From CAYREX01 sp964423505 (GTDB lineage Bacteria > Fermentibacterota > Fermentibacteria > Fermentibacterales > JCC-6), in assembly GCA_964423505.1 (NCBI GenBank), contig CAYREX010000003.1, positions 62,001 to 126,000 on the forward strand: a stretch of 64,000 bases of DNA, in the 5' to 3' direction. Each line of letters opens with the position of its first letter. The first letter of the stretch is position 1. Position numbers and translations under genes: made by a program. Shown piece after piece: positions 46,434 through 53,522 of this stretch. The notes beneath the pieces are model-generated. The model had not been told where the DNA came from. It searched no databases and saw nothing but the letters and a program-made list of their open reading frames with translations.

Positions 46434-46489
46434 CATGCAGCGTAACCAGGCAGCCGGCATACACAGCAGCCGCAGAATCATTGTTAGAG
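46434..46489 (+). other. attI recombination site (core GTTAGAG at 46483-46489)
   Basis: The junction between the integrase side and cassette 1 is fixed by the cassette itself: its attC R'' box (CTCTAAC, 47438-47444) is the exact complement of GTTAGAG here. Cleavage is expected after the G at 46483. Upstream bases should hold the integrase-binding direct repeats of attI, which cannot be delimited by eye; the left boundary is approximate. Confidence 0.75.
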
Positions 46490-46500
46490 CTAAGGAAAAA

Positions 46501-47454
46501 ATGGGAAACAGAAGTAGAGCTGAAATCTGGAAACAACAGAAATACAACAACTCCTGTGCTTGGGATTGCTTATCCATGCTTCTCAAAACGCAAGGAGTTG
46601 AAACAAGCTCCATCGAGCTTGTCGGTTCAACTCAGGTTCCCTACCAACTCCGTCTTCATCCAGAAGAGAATCGACTTACTGCAGGTATGCTCGTTCAAGC
46701 CGATGAAAATGTTAATCTTGCACTCGGGCAATACGGCTTTAAACTTCAGAGCACTAGAGTATCGACAATCGCTGAATACGTTAAGCTCGCAGAGGAAACA
46801 TTACTTTCTGGGGAAGCCTTCGTCACAAGTATTAAGAGACCAGATGATTTGCCAGGAAGACATGCCGTGGTTTTCACAGGATTAGAAGATTCAATCTTTA
46901 AAGGGCTTGATCCTGATTGCCGTCTTGATCGAACTACGGACTATCACTACTCCGATGTTCATGATATCGTAACTCTTGATCTTGAGCAAGAAGAATTCCA
47001 TCAAAGGGTTACTGGCGATACAGGGTATGTTCCACTTCTTGGTGTACTAGTTTCCTGCGACCCTTTCAAGATCAATCCTGAAATAATGAAAAATATGTTC
47101 AGTAGAAGTAAGGAAGCTCTTGATTTCTATGAGTCTGCTACAGGTGAACTTGACTTCCAGAGCTCCAAATCGATGCCTGTTATCTACAATGTGCTAAAAC
47201 CTGTTTTATCTGACTTACGAACAGCAATCGAAATCCGAGATGAGTATCAGAATCGAGATTCAGAGATTGCCTTATTCCTGAAAGAATTTGAAACCGGAAT
47301 CCTGGAGTTTCGGAAACTAACAAAGAATAATGAAGCAATACCGGAGAAACTTACCGAGAGATTGAGTGCTTCCCTTGCAAGATCTTACGAACTTCTTGAG
47401 AAGCACCTGTCTTTTGAGATGTACAGAAGAAAAGAGGCTCTAACCACTGAATGA
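46501..47454 (+). CDS. Cassette 1: papain-like (C39-type) cysteine peptidase protein
   Basis: A 317-residue protein. The N-terminal 140 residues look like a C39/papain-like peptidase: Gln12/13, NNSCAWDCLSMLL with Cys19 (and Cys23), then GRHAVVFTG with His121 and GLDPD with Asp137. The C-terminal half is helical and unrecognised. There is no signal peptide, so any proteolysis is cytoplasmic. AAGGA precedes ATG 46501, 12 bp from the attI cleavage point, so Pc should express it strongly. The open frame reaching back to 46234 runs antisense to intI and is not used. AT-rich, unlike the flanking genes. Confidence 0.65.
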   Translation: MGNRSRAEIWKQQKYNNSCAWDCLSMLLKTQGVETSSIELVGSTQVPYQLRLHPEENRLTAGMLVQADENVNLALGQYGFKLQSTRVSTIAEYVKLAEETLLSGEAFVTSIKRPDDLPGRHAVVFTGLEDSIFKGLDPDCRLDRTTDYHYSDVHDIVTLDLEQEEFHQRVTGDTGYVPLLGVLVSCDPFKINPEIMKNMFSRSKEALDFYESATGELDFQSSKSMPVIYNVLKPVLSDLRTAIEIRDEYQNRDSEIALFLKEFETGILEFRKLTKNNEAIPEKLTERLSASLARSYELLEKHLSFEMYRRKEALTTE

Positions 47455-47518
47455 ACCTGTCACAGCCGTCAAGGTACGGGCTACGTAATACCTGTGCAGG
47501 TTATTCAGATTGTTCGGC
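47438..47518 (+). other. attC site 1 (81 bp)
   Basis: R'' CTCTAAC and R' GTTCGGC bound arms CTGAATGAACCTG and CAGGTTATTCAG, which pair except for an extrahelical G. R'' complements the first bases of cassette 1 (GTTAGAG). Confidence 0.88.
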
Positions 47519-47536
47519 ATAGGAAAGGGGATAGAA

Positions 47537-47944
47537 GTGCAGAAACTAATCACATGTGCGCTGATCGTTCTGACTTGTTCGATCGTGCTTGCGGGTGAGG
47601 TAGCGGACGAGGTGACCTTCAGGACAGCGCAACCTGCTCCAACCGATATCATATCCTGGAGTTTCTTCTGGGTGATGCCTGAGATTGCACCGGATGCAAC
47701 GCTTGAATATGCGGTGATCCAGCCTGATGGTGAGGAGTATTTCCGGATGGCTATTCCTGCTGAAACTCCATCAGGAAGTCCAATTCGCTCGGATTTCCGT
47801 GAAGGTCTTGCCGGTGGCAATCCGGAGGTATTCAGCGGTCATAACATCCAGTTCACTTTCACAGTGGACATCGGCACAATCCAGTTCCCGGATGGTGCAA
47901 CATTCCTCTTCGAGTTCACAGAAGTCGTCGAGGCAGTTAGATAG
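47537..47944 (+). CDS. Cassette 2: secreted protein, unknown function
   Basis: A 135-residue exported protein with signal peptide (VQKLITCALIVLTCSIVLAG). The mature domain is a small beta-sandwich-like fold (DEVTFRTAQPAPTDIISWSF, HNIQFTFTVDIGTIQFPDG). GTG 47537 follows AGGAAAGGGG with 6-base spacing; an upstream in-frame TTG (47510) lies in the core site. No family recognised. Confidence 0.6.
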   Translation: MQKLITCALIVLTCSIVLAGEVADEVTFRTAQPAPTDIISWSFFWVMPEIAPDATLEYAVIQPDGEEYFRMAIPAETPSGSPIRSDFREGLAGGNPEVFSGHNIQFTFTVDIGTIQFPDGATFLFEFTEVVEAVR

Positions 47945-47949
47945 GGATT

Positions 47950-48027
47950 GCCGAACAACTGCATGAACCATCTACGAGCGGAGCTGTTTGAGCTAGGTGG
48001 TCGTAATGGTTATGCAGAGCGTTCGAA
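47950..48027 (+). other. attC site 2 (78 bp)
   Basis: R'' GCCGAAC, L'' TGCATGAACCA, L' TGGTTATGCA (shared arm with an extrahelical G), R' GTTCGAA. R'' complements the start of cassette 2 (GTTCGGC). Confidence 0.9.
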
Positions 48028-48050
48028 GACGAGGAAGAAGCGATCGCGCT

Positions 48051-48890
48051 ATGAAAGTCTCGTTCACACTGAAACCCGACCAGAAGTTGATTCTTCGCAT
48101 TCTTCGCGAGGCGGGCAAAGTCCATTACCCAGTCCTACGCCGAGTTCTAGAGGCGATTGAGCATTCCGAGTCCGATTTCGACGCCTTCGTGAAGGCGGTC
48201 GCTGACAAAAGGGAGTTCGATTTCCGACCCGACTGGCAGAAACCAAAGCTGACGGAGTTGGAACGTACCCTCGAGGGATTGCTCTTCGTTGGTCTGATCG
48301 AACAGTCATTCCACTCGGATGGACAAATCAGAGTCTTCATGGGGGACACCGGCCTGACCAACAGTGACATTGCTCTCACGACCGAAGGCGAGAGAGTCGC
48401 CAAGAGCATCAAGGAGGAGCGACGCCTAATTCTGAGGCCGGCACCGACACGGCGCACCACAATCTTCGTCGCCTGTGCTTTCGGGCATGATGAGGTCGAT
48501 TTGCTTTATGAGAAGCACTTCCTTCCCGCGTGCCAAAGTGCGAACTACGAGGCAGTCCGAGTGGATATGACCGAACCGAAGCAGAGCATCACAGAAGCGA
48601 TTCTCGAGGGTATTACGGAGTGTGCTTGCGTCATCGCCGATCTGACATACGCTCGACCTTCCGTCTACTTCGAGGTCGGTCTTGCCCACGGCCTCGGAAT
48701 TCCGCTGCTCTTGACGTGCAGATCAGATCACCACCGGGGCAAGGCGGACGACAAGAAGGTTCACTTTGACCTCGAACAGTACAAAATCAGTTTCTGGAAG
48801 CAAACACCCAAGGGTGATTTCAGTTGGCCAAAGAACATGAAGCCAACTGCACGTCTGTCTGCATTGGTGCCAAAGCGGACGGGAGAATGA
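48051..48890 (+). CDS. Cassette 3: winged-helix plus nucleoside 2-deoxyribosyltransferase/TIR-like protein
   Basis: A 279-residue protein. The first 125 residues look like a winged helix (ILRILREAGKVHYPVLRRVL, TLEGLLFVGLIEQ). Residues 135-225 form a Rossmann-like NDT/TIR-type domain: TIFVACAFGHDEVDLLYEKH, ITECACVIADLTYARPSVYFE and VGLAHGLGIPLLLT, with Glu208 at the position of the catalytic Glu of deoxyribosyltransferases and NADases. Such domains occur in many predicted defence and nucleotide-signalling proteins. The start at 48051 keeps the protein inside the cassette; the frame extends back into attC 2. Confidence 0.62.
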   Translation: MKVSFTLKPDQKLILRILREAGKVHYPVLRRVLEAIEHSESDFDAFVKAVADKREFDFRPDWQKPKLTELERTLEGLLFVGLIEQSFHSDGQIRVFMGDTGLTNSDIALTTEGERVAKSIKEERRLILRPAPTRRTTIFVACAFGHDEVDLLYEKHFLPACQSANYEAVRVDMTEPKQSITEAILEGITECACVIADLTYARPSVYFEVGLAHGLGIPLLLTCRSDHHRGKADDKKVHFDLEQYKISFWKQTPKGDFSWPKNMKPTARLSALVPKRTGE

Positions 48891-48899
48891 CAAAGAAGC

Positions 48900-48988
48900 T
48901 TCGAACAAGAGCGTGGAGCTCGACTTCGGGTTAGCCGCGCCGCTTCGCTCTGCGGCACCCCCGAAGCGGCTCACGCTCGACGTTAGCT
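48900..48988 (+). other. attC site 3 (89 bp)
   Basis: R'' TTCGAAC complements the start of cassette 3 (GTTCGAA); R' is GTTAGCT. Arms GAGCGTGGAGC and GCTCACGCTC pair with one extrahelical G; the centre is a GC-rich hairpin. Confidence 0.88.
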
Positions 48989-48995
48989 GGAAGGG

Positions 48996-49769
48996 ATGCA
49001 AATGCCTATCGGCAGAAATCGTGTTTTTGAAATCATCGGAACAAAGCCAAGAAATCCACAATGGGCCTGGTGCGCAATTTCTCCGAACTACGAAAGAGTT
49101 GTATTTACTCTATGGGCTGATGAATTACTCGGTGACAGATATCTATTGTTTAGAGATCGACGAACCAATTCGCTAAACCGCAGCGAAAGAGATCTAAAAG
49201 AGAAGCTCGATCTTGCAATGGAGATGAACATTCCAGCTTATGGGTTGGTATGCGAAGCGCGCAATGTAAATGCACCAATAAGAAAAATAGGAAAGGTACA
49301 TGCAGATTATCTTGTCAAATTGAGATTGCAGAAGGACGAGGAAGGGATTTATGCAATAGATATTGGCAAGGTTCAACTTGCTGAGATTGTGAGTGAAGAG
49401 AAGGCTAAGAGAGAGGCAACGGAGAATAACGGTCTTAACGATATAAATTCAATCCCACCAGGTTCTGAGTCTCCTGATAGAGCCCATGTTGAGGGCTTAA
49501 TAGTCAAGAGGGACCCCAAAGTCAGGCGGTATGTTATTGAACAAGCTGAAGGGAAGTGTGAGTTCTGCGGGAAGCAAGGGTTCCAAATGGACTCAGGTAG
49601 GAGGTATCTAGAAGCTCACCATGTAATCACACTCTCTAATCAGGGAGCTGATACTGTGGAAAATGTTATTGCATTATGTCCGGAACACCATAGAGAAGCA
49701 CATTATGGGGTGAATGCAGAGGAGTTGGAAGAACAATTCTTGGAATGTATTAACAACAGAAACGGGTAA
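48996..49769 (+). CDS. Cassette 4: HNH endonuclease-domain protein
   Basis: A 257-residue protein. The C-terminal domain is an HNH nuclease of McrA type: CEFCG, then LEAHHVITLSNQGADTVENVIAL and CPEHHREAHYG, giving two zinc Cys pairs and the His-Asn-His metal site. The N-terminal 150 residues are an unrecognised alpha-beta domain (MPIGRNRVFEIIGTKPRNPQ). The architecture resembles modification-dependent restriction proteins in which the N-terminal part reads DNA. Start ATG 48996 lies 14 bp after the core site with GGAAGGG upstream. Confidence 0.75.
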   Translation: MQMPIGRNRVFEIIGTKPRNPQWAWCAISPNYERVVFTLWADELLGDRYLLFRDRRTNSLNRSERDLKEKLDLAMEMNIPAYGLVCEARNVNAPIRKIGKVHADYLVKLRLQKDEEGIYAIDIGKVQLAEIVSEEKAKREATENNGLNDINSIPPGSESPDRAHVEGLIVKRDPKVRRYVIEQAEGKCEFCGKQGFQMDSGRRYLEAHHVITLSNQGADTVENVIALCPEHHREAHYGVNAEELEEQFLECINNRNG

Positions 49770-49798
49770 GAGTCGCCTTCTGGAGACACACTATTATC

Positions 49799-49880
49799 AG
49801 CTAACAACAAAATGCAGCAGAACTGCGTGCAGGTGTTCAGAAGTAAGTGTATCGCAGTCTGCTGATTTTGAGTGTTGTGG
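49799..49880 (+). other. attC site 4 (82 bp)
   Basis: R'' AGCTAAC complements the start of cassette 4 (GTTAGCT); R' is GTTGTGG. Arms AAAATGCAGCAGAACTGCG and CGCAGTCTGCTGATTTT pair with extrahelical G and A. Confidence 0.88.
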
Positions 49881-49957
49881 GATTCAATGGCCGGCCTGCT
49901 GGCTAGCCCGGCGAAGGATGACAAGAGGACAAAGAGAACATATTTATGGTGTAGGCA

Positions 49958-50182
49958 ATGCGAACAGATAGACACGGGATGAAAATGGAATACGGATCAA
50001 AATCAATGCCCGCCCTAATCGCCAGCCCAGAACTCTATGCATCCCTTGCGAAGAACAAGCAGACCTACTGGACAACAGGAACCGGCCCGGCTCGAAGGCA
50101 CGGAGCTTGGAGTATAGAGCTGCTGGAATACTGCCATAGTGGAGTGAATGGTATCAAGAAATATATGAGATCAAAGGCATAA
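49958..50182 (+). CDS. Cassette 5: small protein, unknown function
   Basis: A 67-74 residue protein, starting at 49958 or at the ATG 49979. It is basic (SKSMPALIASPELYASLAKN, SGVNGIKKYMRSKA) with no recognised family. It is the only plus-strand frame of note in the 479-bp cassette; the 3' part (50183-50276) is A/G-rich low-complexity sequence. The coding status is moderate. Confidence 0.45.
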   Translation: MRTDRHGMKMEYGSKSMPALIASPELYASLAKNKQTYWTTGTGPARRHGAWSIELLEYCHSGVNGIKKYMRSKA

Positions 50183-50276
50183 CGACATAAAGAAAACAAG
50201 GATAAAGCAAAGAGAACAAAGGACATAGGACAAAGACAGGAGCTTGGGCGCAGGCAAGCAAGGAGACAATAGCTGC

Positions 50277-50359
50277 CCACAACAACAGCATGAACCAGGC
50301 GCGGGGGGCAGTTGGACGTGCGAGGGTAGTTCCCGCGCTGGTTATGCTGGATGTTATGT
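50277..50359 (+). other. attC site 5 (83 bp)
   Basis: R'' CCACAAC complements the start of cassette 5 (GTTGTGG); R' is GTTATGT. Arms AGCATGAACCAG and CTGGTTATGCT pair with one extrahelical G. Confidence 0.9.
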
Positions 50360-50378
50360 GAGATAGGGAGTATACGAA

Positions 50379-51059
50379 ATGGAAACAGTAGACATCATTT
50401 TAGAAGTACTGTTGTTACTCGGTTTGCTGTATCTTGCTCTCTTCAAATCGTATTTTAAGGAGAAAGGGAAAAACCTAGCAACTCGGGAAGATATCCAGGA
50501 GATCACTTCTCTTGTTGAGACCTTAAGAGCAAAAATAGAATACTCATTGCAGGCGAAATTGGTACTAAGGCGAGAAGAGCATGAATCACTATTACACTAC
50601 TACTCTTGTCTATCTAAGTGGATTCACACAATATCGAGCTTCAGTTTTGCAGGAATAACATACGATACATTACACATGATTAATGAAAGAATCAGTAGTG
50701 TGAACATATGCTATTCGGAAACGATATTGGCATTTTCAAAAGTAGAACTACTGGTTAATAATGATAAGTTGAGAGCAGAGGGCCATGGTCTGATTAGAAG
50801 AGTACTAAAATATCAAAATAGAACAATTAAGATGTGTGGTGACTATCATCTCTTATGTCTTGAGATCCATGCGGAAGAGAAAAGATTAAAGGATGGTGAG
50901 CGTGTTGAGGAATGGGCTAAAGTAATTGCAAAGCAACAAATAGCAATAAAGAAATACTATGAAGAGCAAGCTAGCGAATATGGAACTCTGTTAAGGTACA
51001 TAATACCACATATGGAGACTATATCAGCACATTTAGAAGAGATCGTTAAGGAGGAGTGA
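50379..51059 (+). CDS. Cassette 6: membrane-anchored helical protein, unknown function
   Basis: A 226-residue protein with one N-terminal membrane helix (IILEVLLLLGLLYLALF) followed by KSYFKEKGKNLATREDIQEI, a recurrent motif after the anchor in many uncharacterised cassette and defence-island proteins. The rest is a long alpha-helical cytoplasmic domain, probably coiled coil. The function is unknown. Strongly AT-rich. Confidence 0.6.
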   Translation: METVDIILEVLLLLGLLYLALFKSYFKEKGKNLATREDIQEITSLVETLRAKIEYSLQAKLVLRREEHESLLHYYSCLSKWIHTISSFSFAGITYDTLHMINERISSVNICYSETILAFSKVELLVNNDKLRAEGHGLIRRVLKYQNRTIKMCGDYHLLCLEIHAEEKRLKDGERVEEWAKVIAKQQIAIKKYYEEQASEYGTLLRYIIPHMETISAHLEEIVKEE

Positions 51060-51114
51060 TAACTACTAATCACAAGAATAAATGCAATGAGATGTGGGCA
51101 AAACAGAGACCAGC

Positions 51115-51195
51115 ACATAACCACAGCATGAACCAGCCGCGGGGCAGTTGAATATGCGAGGTTGATTCCCGCGCTGGTTATGCTGAGTGTTACAG
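51115..51195 (+). other. attC site 6 (81 bp)
   Basis: R'' ACATAAC complements the start of cassette 6 (GTTATGT); R' is GTTACAG. Arms AGCATGAACCAGC and GCTGGTTATGCT have one extrahelical G. Nearly identical to attC 5 in its arms. Confidence 0.9.
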
Positions 51196-51410
51196 AAGTA
51201 GGACGGCGGCGTCTGAGAACATAGAGCAAACAGAATCGGGCACATCGGAAATCGGGCCCATAGAACAAGAAAAAGCCGCCGCCGTGAAAAAATAGGAAAC
51301 CGGAGATCGGACAACCGGACAGCGACAGAGGAGACAGAGCCTGTAACAATGGGCTGTAGCTGAATCGCGCGACTGTACCGTCAACCTGTGCAATCAGCTA
51401 AGCCCAAGCG
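51190..51410 (+). other. Cassette 7: short cassette without a plus-strand gene
   Basis: A 221-bp cassette bounded by intact core sites. Before its attC there is no plus-strand ATG or convincing frame. It holds an A/G-rich low-complexity stretch (repeated ATCGG, GGAAA and CATAGA words) and an imperfect inverted repeat ACGGCGGCG / GCCGCCGCCGT around 51203 and 51275. Minus-strand frames exist but are Cys/Phe/Ser-rich shadows. It may be non-coding or carry a promoter or RNA. Confidence 0.55.
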
Positions 51411-51416
51411 TTGTGG
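51341..51416 (+). other. attC site 7 (76 bp)
   Basis: R'' CTGTAAC complements the start of cassette 7 (GTTACAG); R' is GTTGTGG. Arms GGGCTGTAGCTGAATCG and CAATCAGCTAAGCCC pair with extrahelical G and A; second arm family. Confidence 0.88.
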
Positions 51417-51457
51417 GTTGAAATGAAAAGAGGCATTCTAAGTTGGGAGGACAGCGT

Positions 51458-51685
51458 ATGAAAGCGAAGAAGATATACTGGGCGAACCCCCATTCTGATG
51501 GAGGTTGGGCAGTTCAGAAATCTAGATTTGGAGGAACGATATCCAAGCATTCTACCCAATCCAGTGCATGGAAAACTGCTCGCCGCATGGCTTGCGGTAC
51601 GGAATCAGATGCAATACTGCAGGACCAGCAGAAGAGAATTGTGACAAGACATACATACTCAAATGAGACTTTAGAAGAAGATTAA
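51458..51685 (+). CDS. Cassette 8a: DUF2188-like protein
   Basis: A 75-residue protein: IYWANPHSDGGWAVQKSRFG then SAWKTARRMACGTESDAILQ, HTYSNE. This is the DUF2188 pattern (a short beta hairpin, VxPHxxGGWAVK, then a helix and strand), usually found as stand-alone small proteins of unknown role. GGGAGG lies 7 bases before ATG 51458. It shares the cassette with the HAD gene, which begins 1 base after its stop. Confidence 0.68.
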   Translation: MKAKKIYWANPHSDGGWAVQKSRFGGTISKHSTQSSAWKTARRMACGTESDAILQDQQKRIVTRHTYSNETLEED

Positions 51686-51686
51686 T

Positions 51687-52547
51687 ATGCGAGCATATAT
51701 ACCTCTTGCGATAGTCTATGACTTCGATGGAACACTTGCTCCTGGCAACATGCAGGAAAGAGATTTCATTCCAGCAATTGGCATGACACAACAAGCGTTC
51801 TGGGATGAAGTCAATAGTGAAGCAAAACAACATCAGGCAGATAATATCCTCGTATATATGAAATTGATGCTAGATAAAGCTAGACAGGCTCAAGTAACAG
51901 TTCAAGAGGATGATTTCAAAGACTATGGACGTCGCCTGTCATTCTACGAAGGGATCTTGCCTAATGAAGAACAGTCAGATCCAGGTTGGTTCGCGAGAAT
52001 CAATTATTATGGCAGAGGTGCTAGCATAGCAGTCAAGCACTATGTTGTCTCTTCAGGTATCCGAGAGATGATAAAGGGTACACGAATCGCAAACCAGTTT
52101 GAGGCGATTTTTGCATCCTCATTTTGCTATGAACATCATGGTATTGCTGTATGGCCAGCCTTGGCTCTTAATTACACATCCAAGACGCAATATCTATTTA
52201 GGATTAATAAGGGCTGTCTTGATGTTAGCGAACATGTGCAAATTAACAAATACTTACCCGAAAATGATAGACCAGTACCGTTTAGGAACATGATCTATAT
52301 TGGCGATGGAGCTACTGACATTCCTTGTATGCGAGTAGTAAAGGACAGGGGAGGTTGTACAATTGCTGTGTATAAGCCCCACACTCCTGGAGCCAGGGCC
52401 AATGTTCAACAACTTGTTAAAGAAGGTAGGGCAAACTGCATTGCATCAGCGAAATACAACGAAGGCAGTACTCTTGATAAGATAGTCAAGACATACATAG
52501 ATCATCTGCAGTTCTACTATGCATATAAGCGCTTGCAAGAAACATAG
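51687..52547 (+). CDS. Cassette 8b: HAD-family hydrolase
   Basis: A 286-residue haloacid dehalogenase-like phosphatase. Motif I is YDFDGTLAPG (nucleophile Asp11 or nearby), motif II is a Ser in YVVSSGIREM, and motif III/IV is YIGDGATDIPCM. A helical cap lies between motifs I and II. The substrate is unknown. Two-gene cassettes are less usual; tight spacing to the DUF2188 gene suggests a coupled pair. Confidence 0.75.
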   Translation: MRAYIPLAIVYDFDGTLAPGNMQERDFIPAIGMTQQAFWDEVNSEAKQHQADNILVYMKLMLDKARQAQVTVQEDDFKDYGRRLSFYEGILPNEEQSDPGWFARINYYGRGASIAVKHYVVSSGIREMIKGTRIANQFEAIFASSFCYEHHGIAVWPALALNYTSKTQYLFRINKGCLDVSEHVQINKYLPENDRPVPFRNMIYIGDGATDIPCMRVVKDRGGCTIAVYKPHTPGARANVQQLVKEGRANCIASAKYNEGSTLDKIVKTYIDHLQFYYAYKRLQET

Positions 52548-52550
52548 AGC

Positions 52551-52634
52551 CCACAACAAGCGGCTGTAGCGGAATTGCTGCCGGCCTGGGGGGGGGCTGA
52601 GTCTATCGCAATCCGCTAAGCCACAGCGTTATGC
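52551..52634 (+). other. attC site 8 (84 bp)
   Basis: R'' CCACAAC complements the start of cassette 8 (GTTGTGG); R' is GTTATGC. Arms GGCTGTAGCGGAATTGC and GCAATCCGCTAAGCC pair with extrahelical G and A. Confidence 0.88.
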
Positions 52635-52653
52635 GTAAATACGAACCGGAGAA

Positions 52654-53418
52654 ATGGAGATCATGACAATACCGGATGAAACGAAAATACTGGATGAAGA
52701 TGAAGTCCAGCGTCTTCTAGGGTTAATGCTAGGCGCTCTCCCTTATACTGTAAAGGAAATGTTAGTACTGAAAGATATCAATCCGGAGGATTCGATTCGT
52801 ATTAGATCGCTCTCAAAATCTTTTCAGAAAGCCCGTGAAACTGCCAAGGAAATGCTTAAGGATACATCCAGCAAAACCAAGATTCCTCAATATCGAATCC
52901 GAGCAATCGAAGAAGGCAAGTTGGCTGAGATCAAACCGGAATTCCTAAAACAGCTAAGCCGATACTTCGGACTAGATGAATGGTGTTCTCGTTGGGCAAC
53001 CGTGAACACAGAACTAGCATCTGGACTTGGGATGTTTTCCTGGGTAGAACTCGGGAAACGAAGAAATGGGAAAGGATTGCCCGTATCTGTATTGTCAGAT
53101 TCAGAGAAACAGCTTAAGGATTTCGTGGAATCCCGCCGACCTGAAGAGCACATAAGATCGGAATTGGATATTGGTTATCGGATCACAGGTAAAAGTTTCG
53201 AGATATTTGAAATCCGGCCAAGATGGAAGCAACCGGACATTACACAAGAAATCTCAGTTGCCAAGGCAACCTATGTTAAAAGTAGAAAAATATGGAAACT
53301 CTATTGGATGCGCGCTGATTTGAAATGGCACAGGTATGATCCTCTACCTGACACAAAATCGCTCCAGGATGTGCTTAACGAAATTGGCGAGGATCCGTAT
53401 TGCTGTTTTTGGGGATGA
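52654..53418 (+). CDS. Cassette 9: HTH-DUF3024 protein
   Basis: A 254-residue protein. The C-terminal 110 residues match DUF3024: DIGYRITGKSFEIFEIRPRW, ISVAKATYVKSRKIWKLYW then MRADLKWHRYDPLPD and a final DPYCCFWG. The N-terminal 125 residues contain an XRE-like helix-turn-helix region (SKTKIPQYRIRAIEEGKLAE, FLKQLSRYFGL). DUF3024 is usually alone, so the fusion suggests a regulator. Start at 52654 or 52663. Confidence 0.68.
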   Translation: MEIMTIPDETKILDEDEVQRLLGLMLGALPYTVKEMLVLKDINPEDSIRIRSLSKSFQKARETAKEMLKDTSSKTKIPQYRIRAIEEGKLAEIKPEFLKQLSRYFGLDEWCSRWATVNTELASGLGMFSWVELGKRRNGKGLPVSVLSDSEKQLKDFVESRRPEEHIRSELDIGYRITGKSFEIFEIRPRWKQPDITQEISVAKATYVKSRKIWKLYWMRADLKWHRYDPLPDTKSLQDVLNEIGEDPYCCFWG

Positions 53419-53424
53419 AAGAGC

Positions 53425-53501
53425 GCATAACCAACGCATGAACCAGACGCTTGTAAGGGAATAGGTTAGGGTTACAGCGCTGGTTACGCGTATTGTTAAG
53501 T
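53425..53501 (+). other. attC site 9 (77 bp)
   Basis: R'' GCATAAC complements the start of cassette 9 (GTTATGC); R' is GTTAAGT. Arms ACGCATGAACCAG and CTGGTTACGCGT pair with one extrahelical base and one mismatch. Confidence 0.85.
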
Positions 53502-53522
53502 AGCGATAGAAGGAAGAGCATA

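Noticed and set aside
46234..46500. Open frame extending cassette 1 upstream through attI
   Set aside because: These codons run antisense to intI and across the promoters and core site; a good start with a ribosome-binding site exists at 46501.
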